From Podospora pseudoanserina (lineage: Eukaryota; Ascomycota; Sordariomycetes; Sordariales; Podosporaceae): DNA of 64,000 nt. The position numbers were made by a program, and so were the translations under genes. The stretch is taken from positions 4,898,001-4,962,000 of the forward strand of contig NC_085921.1 in the NCBI RefSeq assembly GCF_035222485.1, in the 5' to 3' direction. Positions within the stretch are counted from its first letter, which is position 1; each line of letters starts with the position of its first letter. Below the pieces are notes generated by a model that saw only the letters and a program-made list of their open reading frames with translations, was not told where the DNA came from and searched no databases. Shown piece after piece: positions 44,072-56,223 of the stretch.

Positions 44072-45208
44072 ATGAGCTTGGAAACACCCAAAAGTAAAGA
44101 GCACAGGACGCCCAAAGTTCTTCGATACCTTGGGAAGGTCGATGTCGACTGCAGATACCGGTGGAAAAAGGCACAGTGGGGAGTGTTGGCGACTACCGAA
44201 AGGCCTGCTGGGATTGTCTACATGGAAATCACCTTCAAGCAACCACCAGGTTATTGGCTTCAGAGCGCAACTGTTTTTGTCACGTTGAGCCAGGACGCAA
44301 CCTTGAACACACGACGCCAGCACAAGTCTTTGTCCGCTTGATTCCGACTACTCCGTTCAGATGACACAACAGTTTAGACCCAAGTCTTTGACTGGCACAC
44401 CGACTGTTCAGTGGGAAGAGAAGTCAAACTCCTTCATCCCAACCTTCGGCGCTATGGGGCTTCGAGCTAGTAGGTGTAGGCCACCGGTCTACCACCTCAA
44501 TCAGTCGTGTTGATCAGCGGGTGTTCAAAGGGACTGTAGGAAGACCAAAAGACCCGCAAGATTACTGCACGTTGGAGTGGGAGTTCATCGGCAATGAGCT
44601 GGACCCCAGCAAAGCAAACAAACAGGAGTACAACACGGCTTTCTCCTTTGAACACAGCGGAAAGCCAGTCATCATGCAAGTGGATATCCGTCAGCGGAAG
44701 GTACAACGCAAGAGCCCAATTAAACACAATCTTCTTACTAAAGTTTTCAACCCAGTTCGGGGAGAGTGGTAGCTCTACTCTCACCCACCTCGACCTTAGC
44801 AAGCAATGGAACTTAAGAAAGTTTTTGATCCAATCGTCGATGGTCTCGACATGGCCATGCATATGGAAAATTGTGGTAATTCTAACACAGTGGTTCCGGA
44901 CGCAGTTCCAGCTCAATTCCATCTCCTGAATTGGCAAAGCCCGAGTAACAGTGTTCACGGCCCACCAAATGCCCAAACACAAGCCCAAAGCGAAGTCAAC
45001 ATCACATTCAAGCCAACGGCCAGGAGGATCGTCAAAATGGTCCACAGCCGATGAAGCCGGAAGAGCCCCAACAGCAACAACTGAACACAGCACCAAAACA
45101 AATATAAGGACTTCCGACAGGATTCTAACCGCACCGCGCAGTGAAGCTCTCGAGGATGCCATCAAGGAGTTTGTCTGGGTCCCAGGACTTCTCATTCTGA
45201 TTACCTGA
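44072..45208 (+). pseudogene. Decayed member of an uncharacterised fungal protein family
   Basis: The blocks appear in order but in different frames: an N-terminal part from the ATG at 44072 (KVDVDCRYRWKKAQWGVLA, GIVYMEITFKQPPGYWLQ, ATVFVTLS), then QMTQQFRPKSLTGTP, then FKGTVGRPKDPQDYCTLEWEF and NTAFSFEHSGKPVIMQVDI, and finally GLDMAMHMENCGNSNTVVPDAVP. I recognise this order from uncharacterised proteins of filamentous ascomycetes, where it forms one continuous chain, but I know no function. At least three frame changes and one early stop remain, and plausible introns do not restore them. The region after 45054 has additional open frame that may be the old C-terminus. A 232-codon frame on the opposite strand is a shadow. 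Confidence 0.6.
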
Positions 45209-46642
45209 ATTCTCTCGTTGCCATTACCGGGTGGCTTCCCTCAAGGCCGGAGCCACCCGCTTGCAGACCTTCACAGCACCAACAGAGAGCATGGAGGAAG
45301 AAAAAGACCGAAGATTTTGGACGAAGCCAAAATGACGTCTGGGAGTGAAGCATCAGGGATTCCTGGCAGTCTGGTCTGGGAAGGCTCGCCTGATACGACC
45401 GCTAAATCAATCAAAAGCGGAGGGCAAGTAGGAGGTCACGGTGCAGGTAGATCTTTTCATTCAACAAAAGGAGCGTCATCAACAGGAGGAAGAAGGCCTA
45501 TGACATACTAGTATTAAACATCGGACGACTAGCGGGAGAATGGTTATCATTCGGGAGTTTTATTTGCGGATTAGCGACCAAAAGAGTTCATATTTTACCT
45601 ATGTACTCATACCATGAGCAAGTTTTCATTCCAACAAAGAAAGGAAAACCGAGGATAGGTGTTGTAGTGAGGCCTATCATATACATAGCCATCCGTTGCA
45701 TGCAGCTCGGCTACACGTAGCAAATATCGTACTTTGTCAGCCTCAGACAGACATGACTTCATAAGTCAAACTCACAAGTCAAACCCGGGTACGTGGTAAG
45801 CCAATCTGAATCGAGTAAGCTGGATCGTTTGACTGGATGTAGGTTTCACTCAAGCTTGCGCTCATCGTTGCGACTAGGGTGCACATGTCGGAGTCAATAT
45901 ATAAGGCCGACCAAAAGATCGCCGTTCAAATAACTACTGGTGTTTGTAGTCAACGGACTATTAGCTCAATCCTTCATATTCAACTCGGACACCCTACCTC
46001 CACCTGATATAACACAAACGCTGCCTGTAACCTGTCGACCACGCGGTCATATTAAAAGTGCAACTATGAACGGGGGTTTTTCCACGTTGTCTTGGGTCTT
46101 TTAACCCTCTTGGCGTCCAGCAAAATCCAAAGCTTGTCCGTTGATGAGAATCAGCGCTGGATGTTTTGGTTGGAGAGGGGGATCTTCGGATAGATTAAGC
46201 TTTTTTGGATGAATATGTCTGGGCCCGCCGCCAAGGCCCTTACCGGATGATGGCACCCCGCTCCGAAGGGTCCCTCTGTTGCTTTTGCGATGAATCCCAT
46301 TTATCGATCCTTGGCTCTCTATCTGGTCCTGTAGTTTCCGTGGGGTAAGTGACCACAGATCCGGCCGCATGAATGGGCATAGATACCCATCAAGACAAGC
46401 GTGGCGACGCGATGACGATGAAGGGCACCAACCCGGTAATTAAGTACGACCTCGGGAGTAGGGAGCAGAAACATGGGAATAAATGAATAGAAGGAACGAG
46501 TGACATAAGAAAGGGAGGGCCTGCCGCACCCTCCTACTTTGTCTCGGATGCTGCCGAGCCTTTCTCCATTCCTTCCAACTGTCGTGTTGTGGCATCCAGA
46601 ATCAAAACAACGAGCGAGAGGGAAACACTCACAAGAGCAAAG
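45209..46642. other. Intergenic region
   Basis: About 1.4 kb. A frame at 45218-45511 may still belong to the decayed family upstream. The right end holds the promoter of the dehydrogenase gene. Nothing else is recognised. Confidence 0.3.
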
Positions 46643-47970
46643 ATGGGCCATATCATCAACACCGTCGCGAGTGTCGCGGCTTTGACCGCGCTCTTCGTCC
46701 CCGAAGTAGCTGCTCAGTCATGCCCGGGCGTCAACAGTCGCTTCCAGCCCCGTATGGGTTCTGGGTACCGGTTCAGCTTGCTTGCTACCGGGCTCCGCCA
46801 GCCCAGACACATAACCATCGATAGCGCCGGTAACCTCCTTGTCGCTGAAGGTGGTTCTCAGTCAGTCAGACGCTTGGTCCTTCAGGATCAGGGCAACATC
46901 GTTTGTGTTCAGTCCAACACCCAGCTCAGCGGTACCAACGTAAGCCACCCCCATTGCAAGCAAGATGGATATGAGGGTGGAGCTGATAAGGAAGGCGACA
47001 GACCAACCATGGTATTGCTCTTTCTGCTGATGGCAGGACACTCTTCACGTCCAACTTGGCCTCGGTGAACGCCTACTCCTATGACCCGGCCACAGGACAG
47101 GTTGGCTCCGGACGCCAGATTGTAAACGGAATGTCCAACACGGGCACTCACCCGACCAGAGCCATTGCTACCTCCAAGTGGTCCCCAGACACCATTCTCG
47201 TGGCGCGTGGTTCTCAAAACAACATTGATACCACGACCACTCAGACTTCCTCTGGTCGTTCGATGATCAAGACCTTCTCCATCTCGGCTGGCACGCAGTC
47301 AACCATCAACTACAACACGGGCGGCGAGGTCCTTGGCTGGGGTCTCCGCAATATCGTCGGCTTGACCGAGGACCCTGCCTACGGCGGCATCTGGTCTGTC
47401 GAGAACCAGATGGACGACCTCCGACTCAACGGTCGTGACATCCACAACAACAACCCAGCTGAGCGCCTCAGCTACCACGGCGTTCTCAACGCCACCACCA
47501 ACCGATACAAGGGTCTCAACTACGGGTACCCCTCTTGCGTCCCAGCCTGGGACCCCCAAAACGTCGGCATCAACGGTCTGGTGGTGGGCTCCCTCTTCAA
47601 GCCCGACTCTGTCCCCAACGCCAACGACTGTGCCAACCGCATGACGGGCCGTCTCCATTTCCACGCTCACACTGCTCCTCTTGATGTCAAGTTCACCGCC
47701 AATGGAACTGCCGCATACATTGCGTTCCACGGCAGCTGGAACCGCAACCCTGCTGATGGGTACCGTGTCATGAGGGTGGACTTCCGGAACGGCGATCCAG
47801 TGGCCGACGTCAGCTCGACGACGGCGCAGATTCCGGTCATGGAGAACAGCAATGTCGGCGGCTGCCCCAACAACTGCTTCCGTCCGGTCGGTCTGGCGTT
47901 TGATGCCAAGGGTCGCTTGTATGTGTCGAGCGACACGACCGGTGAGATTTATGTCATCTATGGCGCTTGA
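46643..47970 (+). CDS. Secreted glucose/sorbosone dehydrogenase-type beta-propeller (AA12-like)
   Basis: Two exons (46643-46939, 47002-47970) with a 62-nt intron encode 421 residues. A signal peptide (MGHIINTVASVAALTALFVPEVAAQ) is followed by the six-bladed propeller pattern: ATGLRQPRHITIDSAGNLLVAE, NHGIALSADGRTLFTSN, THPTRAIATS, LGWGLRNIVGLTEDP, GLNYGYPSCVPAWDP, and HFHAHTAPLDVKFTANG. The intron was placed so that it joins GTN to TNHGIALS, restoring a conserved blade. Family members (GSDH, CAZy AA12) use pyrroloquinoline quinone to oxidise sugars outside the cell. Whether this one binds the cofactor cannot be judged by eye. It fits a role beside the sugar transporter and other secreted enzymes of this window. 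Confidence 0.9.
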
Positions 47971-49746
47971 GCAGGGTGAGATGGGTCAGCCTGTCGTTTC
48001 TGTGTATCTACCTGGTATTGAGTGCGGCCGAGTTAGACAACGAGGATCAGGTTGTGTCACCTACATGTCGTTACAGTGATCGATGCGAATGTGGTTGGAA
48101 TGCAGAGAACCATGGAAGGGAAGATGTCAAAAGGCTGGGCGCAGCATGTCAAATAAAGCCAAGCCCAGGTGCCAAACAAGAGCGAGAAAAAGAAAAGAAA
48201 TTGGCGGAAATGGAGCAAGTGCAACTACCGAAGCTAGTAATTGAGCCAGATAAGGGCACGCAAGCGACCAAACCTCTCATTCTTTTCCGTCAGCAACTGC
48301 CAGTCAAGTCAGATCAGGTCATGTCTCACGTGGAAAAGCATCTCCGAAATGAAACAGGCACTTTTGGGGAGCCCCAGAAGCCAAGAGTGTGGGGAGCTCC
48401 ACTAAACGACACGCCAAGAGAGTTTCGGCAACAGGGCATGTGAGGGACGTGGACGACAACCCTTGGCATCGAACTGTTGCATCGTCACCATTCACCCGTC
48501 CGAACACATATTAGCTGATATCGCCATCATTTATTGGCCTTGAGTATCCTGGAAAATCCCTTGCACACCGTAGGACACCACTGACTCCACCTGGCCGGAA
48601 TATTTCGTCCGAGTACCTTACCCAACCAACGCCTTGTGCCGGTTCATCAGCTCGCCGTTTGACCTCTTGCTATATGCGCAGACCTGCTGATAAGCTTCAC
48701 AGGCACTTGTAAAGTGGCGGTTTTGTGTTACCTTGAACACCACCGCTCTTGTGGCCATTGAGTCAAGACCGCCACCGCCATGTCACAAGGGAACTTTGAA
48801 CCAGCCCTACAACACCTACAACGCGTACATGGCCTTAATGAGCTTATCACGTTCGCCATACGTACAGGTACACTTTAGCCACATTACCTGCAACAGGGAC
48901 TCTGACTTATACAGCTGACCACATCATCCACATGCTTGTTCGGTGAGGACGACAATGGCACTGTTTCGAACCTCTGAAACTATTCAAAACCATACGGCTT
49001 GGTCACGCCATACACCTATATGTTCTGTCCCCGCTCTTTATCACTCATGAAAGCAACCTAATAGGGTGCCTCAATCCGCCAACATCGATGAGCGCATAAT
49101 GCTCGCTGCAATATTCATGCGAGTGGTCTGGAGCAATGATAATCAGGCCAATACGAAACCGTCCCAACCATCCGTCACCATGCATGGAAGCACAAATGCC
49201 GACTACGTTCAAAGATCCGAGTACTATTCACATTTGATTTGGTTGGGACTGGCTACAACGGAAGTTTGAATCTACAAGAAGTAGTAAGTCTGATCCTTGT
49301 GCGTTCAGAGGTACCAAGAGCACAAAGCGAAACAATATCTTTAATCTGCCTCACACAGGTCTGAGTAATCGATATTATGCAGATCTATCAGAACGCATAG
49401 CTCATGGGGGGTACTGGGAGGCTCTCTTGCCAGATTTCTGGCTCCTGTTTGGTGAGAATACATATCAGCCAGCCACCAGAGCTTGCGGCTGAATCCCAAA
49501 GTTCTTGAGTCGCTGCATAAGAGAATAGTCTCAATGGCGTTTACGGGCACTACCTATCATGATCGAGTACCAGAGAGGTCGGATATCAGGATATAAGACT
49601 GCCCCGCCATTGCTGTTTTGTCACCACACAGATCCTCAACTAGAAGCCTCAAACATTGTTTCTAGCACTCAATCTAGCACTCAAGTTTTCACACCAATAT
49701 CGAACCGTCCTACGCAAATTTACCTCACCTATCCTTAAACTTCAAC
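47971..49746. other. Intergenic region, no supported gene
   Basis: About 1.8 kb. A frame just downstream of the dehydrogenase (to 48443) has no ATG at its head and no motif, so it is probably 3' UTR. The rest has only short frames. Confidence 0.3.
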
Positions 49747-51111
49747 ATGGCCGACATCCGCACACTTCACTGGTATGAGTCGGCGGCTGACAATCAAGCG
49801 ATTACTGCCAATGGCTGGAGATTCCAGGTGGCCAAGTCGGTTGCTACAGGAAATGGAGCACCCATTTACAATGTCGTGTGGCAGTCCCAAGGTGTTGCCC
49901 CCGTTACCGATATTTCCTGGAAAGCTCAGTATGCTCTCAACTGGACCGCCGCTCTGATCTCGCCTGGCGTCAAAGTCAACGTTGGCGGTAGATGGCAGCG
50001 ATGTAACAAAGGCGAGACCTACGATCTAAACCCACAAGGTACTTTACCTATCTTGAGTTGCTTCTATTAATATTATCAAGTAGCATCTTTGCTAACTAGT
50101 GTATCTTGCATAGGATACTGGGTGCCCTCTGCAACACCGGCTGGCCCTGATGGTGCTGGCTGGCTCAACATTGGCAACATTGATTATGCATACCCGCATG
50201 TCCTTGGAATCCATATCATCGTGGGAGTTTTGAACAACCAGACAGGCAGATACGAACCTATCTTTGTGGACCAGGCAACCCTTCCGCAAGGCAGCTCGGC
50301 GAAATACCAGCCACAAGAGAGTGTGAGTTGGTGGCTCGAGGGGAGTGATCTCACTGGTCAGGTCTTCAGCGACACCAAATCCAACGCCACAACCTTCGAC
50401 TTCACGAATCCGAGCAACCCCCTCACAGATTCTTATGAGTGGTCAACTTCGTACATAATGCGCCAAGGCCAATGGGTCATTGCAGCCGGACCTGTTCCCC
50501 AGGCCTTCCGTGCACCTCCTCCGTCTGAAAACAGGGTCAACCCCCTCGGCGGGAAGGATCCAATTCTTCTCGACTTGGATGTAGGAAGCTGGATTGTCAG
50601 ATTCAACCCCCCCTTGCTCGGCGGTGCTATGGGGGTCGCTGTCACAGCTCTCTCGGAAAATCTCAAGCAACAGTTCAAGGGACTTGAGGTCCAGGCTGTG
50701 GGCAGCGAAGGTACCGCGCTCACAATCCAGTACGAGGCTGGTTCGGCTCCTGGAGCCCTTGAACATATCGGATTTCCCCGCGGTTCTCCCGGATCTCAAA
50801 GCACAATCGACAGCGCACTGAGGGAGTTGCAGACAGCCGGCGAACTCCCTCAAACCGAGGAATGGCTTATCGAGCCGGCACCCGTGGAGGAAACAAATGG
50901 TTCAGCACCGATCCAGGTGCGCAAGAGCAAACTCAATGGGGCCAGCACCCATACCAACACCAACAATAACAGTAACAGCAACAACAGCGGCTTGGCCTAC
51001 CGCTACGGCCCCGCTCCTACTGACCAAAACCCGAACAACTTTGCCGCCAACTACCAGACCAAGTCCCCCTTCCTGCAGCAGGGCTATCCCTCAAACCCCA
51101 TCTCAACCTAG
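49747..51111 (+). CDS. Hypothetical protein, 429 residues, Asn-rich C-terminus
   Basis: Two exons (49747-50038, 50114-51111) with a 75-nt intron encode 429 residues. The N-terminal half is a soluble, Trp- and Gly-rich beta-type domain (IRTLHWYESAADNQAI, VVWQSQGVAPVTDISWKAQY, KVNVGGRWQRCNKGETYDL, IDYAYPHVLGIHIIVGVLN). The second half includes a hydrophobic stretch (LGGAMGVAVTALSENL) and a low-complexity tail (THTNTNNNSNSNNSG). There is no signal peptide. I do not recognise the family. The CDS ends at a TAG (51109-51111), after which the same frame stays open for 85 more codons, again Asn-rich; see the separate entry. The product may have been longer until recently. Confidence 0.75.
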
Positions 51112-51369
51112 TATCCCTATAAGCCCCACACCGTCAGCACCCTCTCTGTCCCCGTTCGCGGCTCCTTTTCTCTGTTCAAGTTTTATCTCCTACAAAGAAA
51201 GACGAGCACCGAGTTGAACAGGAACAGCCACATCTTCGACAACAAGGACAACCACAGCAACAACTACCATGACGGCAACAACGGCAGCAACAACGGCAAC
51301 AACAATGACAGCAACAACAGCAATGACTACAATGACAACAACAACAAAACCAAGTTCTTTGATGGATGA
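51112..51369 (+). other. In-frame Asn-rich extension behind a TAG
   Basis: Directly after the TAG of the upstream gene the same frame reads YPYKPHTVSTLSVPVRGSF and continues to an AAC/AGC-rich tract (about 51241-51345: HSNNYHDGNNGSNNGNNN and similar), ending at a TGA (51367-51369). The Asn/Ser-rich composition matches the tail of the upstream protein. It is either the former C-terminus cut off by a recent nonsense change (CAG to TAG fits) or a readthrough extension. The tract is also a trinucleotide microsatellite. Confidence 0.5.
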
Positions 51370-54300
51370 GTAAACAAAGTCCATCCGTTTTCTTGACGTG
51401 TACCCCGGTTCTGGTCCCTTGCTTGGCTGGCTCAGGGGTCAATGTTTATGTTCTATCACCATGTCAACTGTGATGGAAGAAATGGCAGGCTAACTTGGAG
51501 ATCCCCAGTGTTTTGGATTCAATCACGGGACGTAGAGCAGTAATACATTGCCCTGATATCAATCTCAAGCGGTGTTTTGATCTTGTAGCATTCTCTTGTG
51601 GACAACGTCTCATGTACATTCCAAACTATTTGTTTCTTGCACAACATCACCCTTTTGCTGTCATATTCGTCTAGTGATGAGGCATTTGTGCCAGCATCTT
51701 CCCACTCACCAACAAGTTTATTAGAACCAACAATTTCTTCCATGACTTCGATGTCTGCCGCTGACATCATGTCAACTCTGATGCTGTGACACCCACCCTT
51801 CCCACTCTCTCGGGGACGCCGGAGACATCGGATGGCGGATGAGGGATCCTTCCTTGATGTGGTGTACACACGGGTTGCGCATGATCATGTACAGTTGAGG
51901 CAAAAGGTGAGGCATGACCGGCGGACCGACGGGCGGATGAACCAGACTGTTGGTAACCGGAGGCGGAGTTTTAACGTCTGGGGGGTTAGTCAGTCAGGAA
52001 GAGTGGAACATAAGGCTATCAGCTAATGTTTACGAGATCGCGTTGTTTGGTGGTAAGGAAGTAGAATTTTGAAATTTCACCTGTCATCTGGTGGTGATTT
52101 GCCGCCGTGAATCTTGCCATTGAAGAATTTCCCAAGATGAGGGGCTTTGACATAGGGCCGAGTTTCTATATCCATCACCAAACGCTCAACTCTGACCGGA
52201 GCTACAATCTCCGTCTCGGTCAACCACATAGGAAACTCGGCCCTTCCAACATCCCAACTGAACCCTCGGGATCACAGGATCAACTTCTAGATTGGGAAAG
52301 TCCTCACCAGTCATTCGGATGAAATTCATGTCTTTTCTGAACACCGATCCTCCATCATCCGGGGAAGCCACAAATTCAAAATTAAACACGGAGCCAGTTT
52401 TTACACATCGGCAGACGCGAGCACTAGCACGGCTTTTTACCCATAAGAAATTCAAATATACACCGACAAGTTCTCATACAAGACATTTTCAGATCCTTCA
52501 AATGTCCCAACAAGGAAAAAAGTTCAGACGGATGAAGGTGGCGGCGGCAGTGGCGGCGGGAAGTTGGATCCTGCTGATCATGTCAGTTTTTCACATGCCT
52601 GACTTACTCCGAGCTTATATGATTCATTATGAAGGATTCTGGCTGGCATAACGTCTCTGTCCAGAAGGTGATATACGGGATTTTGACCAAGAAGCCATCT
52701 GTTGGGTCTTGAAGTTTGTGAAGCTGAGAGGCAATGTCGTGGCATGACATGAGTTGAGTAGAGTGGCGCAGAGGACTTCCCTAGTCTTATCAGATCCTCC
52801 GGTGAATTTACTGGGGTGTGCAGTTGTCATATCGGTGATCACCTCGGTGCTTGATTAAGAGAATGTCGGCATGTACATGACTTGGGGTATTATAGGACCA
52901 TTTTGGCCCCCATAATCCCATCTCCAAACACTCAAACCATAATCACGACATGAGTGGCTGCGGCACCAACCGGGCACAACTCGATGCCGCAGACCTAAAC
53001 CCAAGCGACAATCCGATCTAACCAGCCCCCATCCCGTCCGATCAAGTACCGTATCTTGTGTTTCCTTCCTTCCCATATCATGTTTGTCAGCTGGTTTCGT
53101 TTGTGTCCCGGCCGCCTGTCATCCACAAAAGATGGTTGGTGGGTTTCCGGCGGGCCACTGTTGGTTGGGACTTTCGGTCGGCGGCGGCACAGGTCTAAAC
53201 GACCAGGAAATAAACAGCTTACCTACCAGAGAAGCCCGAGACATCTCATGCGTGATAAAACACATAATAGACGCCGAAAATCACCGGGTTTTTGAGAGCA
53301 TGCCCTAACGTTGCGGTCGACCTTGCTCCCCAGCAGCAAACCTGCATCTTTTGCAACTTGCATAATAAAGCCAGGTTGGCAATTCAGTTCAAGGTCCCCG
53401 ATCAGATGACGTGAGATTGAGTGTTTTCCCCGGCCTGCCGCAGGATTCCCAAGGTAAATGATCACTCTCTGCATGGCGCCCTTTTCCCTGCAATGTCGCC
53501 CAAGTCCTTCTCCCTCGGGATTCGTGTGGTCGTCACAGTGCTAGCCTAAAGCCGAGAGTCAGCCCTACGAGAGATTGAATGACAGCCGAGGAGCGGGACG
53601 AAGAAACACAAAGTCAGATGGAGGGTTACATCGAGAATGACCGAATCCTTCCGCCTTTCCGTGTGATGCTCCCATGTCTTAACATTTCCATGATGACGGA
53701 GCTAAAGAACAAAATTTTTTGCGTGGTCGGGTGGCGGATCGCTGATTGACTTCTGCCGAGATACCTAGGGATGGATGGTCTCAGCGAAGAATTAGAAAAG
53801 TACAACATCTGGTAAACGACACTTGAGCACCCCTGGTGTTGCACGGCATACCACAGTATGGAAAATCTTGATAAGTCGTCTTGCCCAACAATCGTGCCAT
53901 GGTGACACAACCACATTACGGCTTTGCGCTCAACCATAGGTACAATACCGTCGTACCTGGTTTTAATCAGCAGCCAGCCCTATGAGAGGTAGGTAGCTCA
54001 CCTCAGGATACATCGGCGCTTGGTATTAAAAACTGCCGGTTTATCACACCGCTTCTTTATCTGTCAGTGTTCCAAAGGCAGGCACCGTCGTGAGTTTTAT
54101 GCAGGAAAATTCCAAGGAGAATATGCTAAATGACCAGCATGCAACCTAAATTGTAGAAAAGCGCCATCAACTTGCTGTCATTCCCAAACAGGCAAGTCAA
54201 TGATAAACATAGACCCACAACGAGCCGTGTAACCACTCCCTGTTCTTGACGACGACCGGTGAGAGTGAACAGCAAATGGGAATCGAGAAGTGCCTCAAAA

Positions 54301-54795
54301 CGCCGACTTTGACATCTGAAGAGTACATACTTCCAAAAGTATTAAACAGACATTAATAGAAACAACGGAAGAATGTTGAAATAAAGAATTTACATGTGAG
54401 GAAATGTCATAACTGGCGTAACCTTAGCTTTCTAACCCATCCCTAATGCCTGTGCATTATCTTCCCTGCGATGGATCCAATGCCGACGACTAGTCCTTGC
54501 ACAATGAATGAAGCTCGTCCGGCCTATTCAGCCTTACGGCTCTCCGTATAGACGTGATGCGCGGGCTTCGAATGCGAACCATACTTTTCTTCCCCTAGCC
54601 TCCTGAACACCGAAATGGTGGGAGCCCCAGTTCGTCACCACCCCCACATGGAAACTTTTGCCAACCTATGGGGGGTGCAGCTGGACCCTGGAACTGCGTT
54701 GGGACCAAACGCAAAGCACAAACTGCAACCCATCTCAGCAGCTCCGCAACTCGATCTAACCTCTGCATATGTTTATGACATCGATCTTGATTTCG
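51370..54795. other. Intergenic region
   Basis: About 3.4 kb. One possible 49-residue frame (52502-52651) is listed separately. Otherwise only short overlapping frames are found, with no RNA gene or repeat recognised. Confidence 0.3.
52502..52651 (+). CDS. Possible 49-residue single-span membrane protein
   Basis: From the ATG at 52502 the frame reads MSQQGKKFRRMKVAAAVAAG, then a hydrophobic span (SWILLIMSVFHM) and PDLLRAYMIHYEGFWLA. A basic stretch before the span fits a small type-II membrane protein. The evidence is only the frame and its hydrophobicity. Confidence 0.25.
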   Translation: MSQQGKKFRRMKVAAAVAAGSWILLIMSVFHMPDLLRAYMIHYEGFWLA

Positions 54796-56223
54796 TCATC
54801 GCCGATCCGAGAGAGGCACCGTGTCGCCATAAAAGCCACCTTGGTCTTCGGCGGCGAGGCAGGCGAGACAAACGCCTCCACCGTAGACGCGTGTATGCCT
54901 TTTCCACCCATGACCCGAGTGATCCATGACTGATATGATCTCGCCGTGGAGATCGATCTCCTGATCTGACAAGACAACACCTGGACCTCCCGGCCCACCC
55001 ACAAATACGTACTCGGAGGGAGCATCGGGCCCGGGTGGAGGAGGAGGCAGAAGAGGCGATGTTGGCGGATAACTCGAGGGGGGGAAGGCAGTACCTGATG
55101 CCATTGCCTCAGCAGAGTAGGCGGGCGTGGTTCCAGGAACAGGGATTCCGATGGGGACAGTCCTCGTGTAGGATCTTCTGCGCGGTATTGGGTCTGCGGT
55201 CTGGGGGCTGGAGTTCAAGACGTCGTCTGATGTTGACATGCCGCTATAAGCTGGATTGGGCTGGTGTATGAAGCTGGCGTCCAGCTCTGGCGGAATCGAT
55301 GCTGCATAGCCGATATGACGGTCTTCGAAGGGAAACCTGTTGTCGCTACGTGTTGGAGGTGTTAGTGGTGGTGGTGGAGGTGGGCGCGAAAAGCGTCGGG
55401 GAGTGCTGAGATCGAAGCCAGAAAAGCCAGGGGACCCAGTAAAGCTCTCAGCACCGAAGTTGGGATCCTGTCCATACACAGCACTCGAGGAGCCCGCTTG
55501 CTGATCAGATGCGGCACTCCAATCACGGTCGCCATAGCTGCTGTAGCCTGACATTGGTCCTATCTCCATGCCCTCGGAGCCACCACTACCATATCCCTCT
55601 GGAAAGTTAGAAGGGAAGAAGTGGGAGGAGTAGCTCGGTCTGCTATCTCCTACATGTTGCTCAGTGTACCTGCCGGCCGGGGAGGGGTCGTGTTGGTATC
55701 TAAAATCGGCGTTATCGGGAACATTGGTGCTGACGCCACGTGATGCTGACCCTGAGCGCAAGCGATCCTTCAGCGGGTCATTCTCGTTGTCATCCATAGC
55801 TGGCGTCTGCCCCAAAAATCCGAACACGGCTCTCTGGCAACCGTGACGTGTAAGCACTGCAGCACAGGAAGGATGTTGCTGATGAATCCCGAGCCTAGTG
55901 AACGGAACAACTCCTTGCCCGCCCTTGAATTGGCTCCAGGGAGACAAAACAGAGACAGGTCGGTTGCCCTTTTGGGATGTTGGTGAAGTTGCTATTGGTG
56001 AGAAGCGGGGGGGATGCTTGTCGACTTTCTCAGCACGCTGGCTGTCTCCAGGTGCAGGCAATGGGCCTGATGGTTTGAGACGTCTTGGCTTGACGAGCCG
56101 GGCAACAAGAAGAAGAGTAATGACGGCAAGCGCGAGATATATGTGTGCTCTTGAGGGTCCCTGTTTCTGGGGACTTGCGACCCCAAGAGCAACGTTGACG
56201 TCGGGATGCCTGAGTGTTGGCAT
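54796..56223 (-). CDS. Proline-rich single-span membrane protein with conserved C-terminus
   Basis: A single exon of 475 residues from the ATG at 56223. Near the N-terminus is one hydrophobic span (HIYLALAVITLLLVARL) followed by KPRRLKP. A long disordered region (about 60-410) is rich in Pro, Ser, Gly and Tyr, with poly-Pro runs (RPPPPPPLTPP and LLPPPPPGP). The last 60 residues look folded and distinct: EYVFVGGPGGPGVVLSDQEI, GEIISVMDHSGHGWKRH, and YGGGVCLACLAAEDQGGFYG. A CLAC pair may bind metal or form a disulfide. The protein is probably membrane-tethered, with the C-terminus as the functional head. Poly-Pro runs suggest SH3, WW or profilin partners, which is inference. No family name is recognised. 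Confidence 0.75.
   Translation of the reverse strand: MPTLRHPDVNVALGVASPQKQGPSRAHIYLALAVITLLLVARLVKPRRLKPSGPLPAPGDSQRAEKVDKHPPRFSPIATSPTSQKGNRPVSVLSPWSQFKGGQGVVPFTRLGIHQQHPSCAAVLTRHGCQRAVFGFLGQTPAMDDNENDPLKDRLRSGSASRGVSTNVPDNADFRYQHDPSPAGRYTEQHVGDSRPSYSSHFFPSNFPEGYGSGGSEGMEIGPMSGYSSYGDRDWSAASDQQAGSSSAVYGQDPNFGAESFTGSPGFSGFDLSTPRRFSRPPPPPPLTPPTRSDNRFPFEDRHIGYAASIPPELDASFIHQPNPAYSGMSTSDDVLNSSPQTADPIPRRRSYTRTVPIGIPVPGTTPAYSAEAMASGTAFPPSSYPPTSPLLPPPPPGPDAPSEYVFVGGPGGPGVVLSDQEIDLHGEIISVMDHSGHGWKRHTRVYGGGVCLACLAAEDQGGFYGDTVPLSDRR

Noticed and set aside
44497-45195. 232-codon minus-strand frame with a hydrophobic segment
   Set aside because: Antisense to recognisable blocks of the decayed family on the plus strand. 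Its own sequence shows no domain.
47967-48443. Frame overlapping and following the dehydrogenase stop
   Set aside because: No ATG at its head, no motif, and its position fits the 3' UTR of the dehydrogenase.
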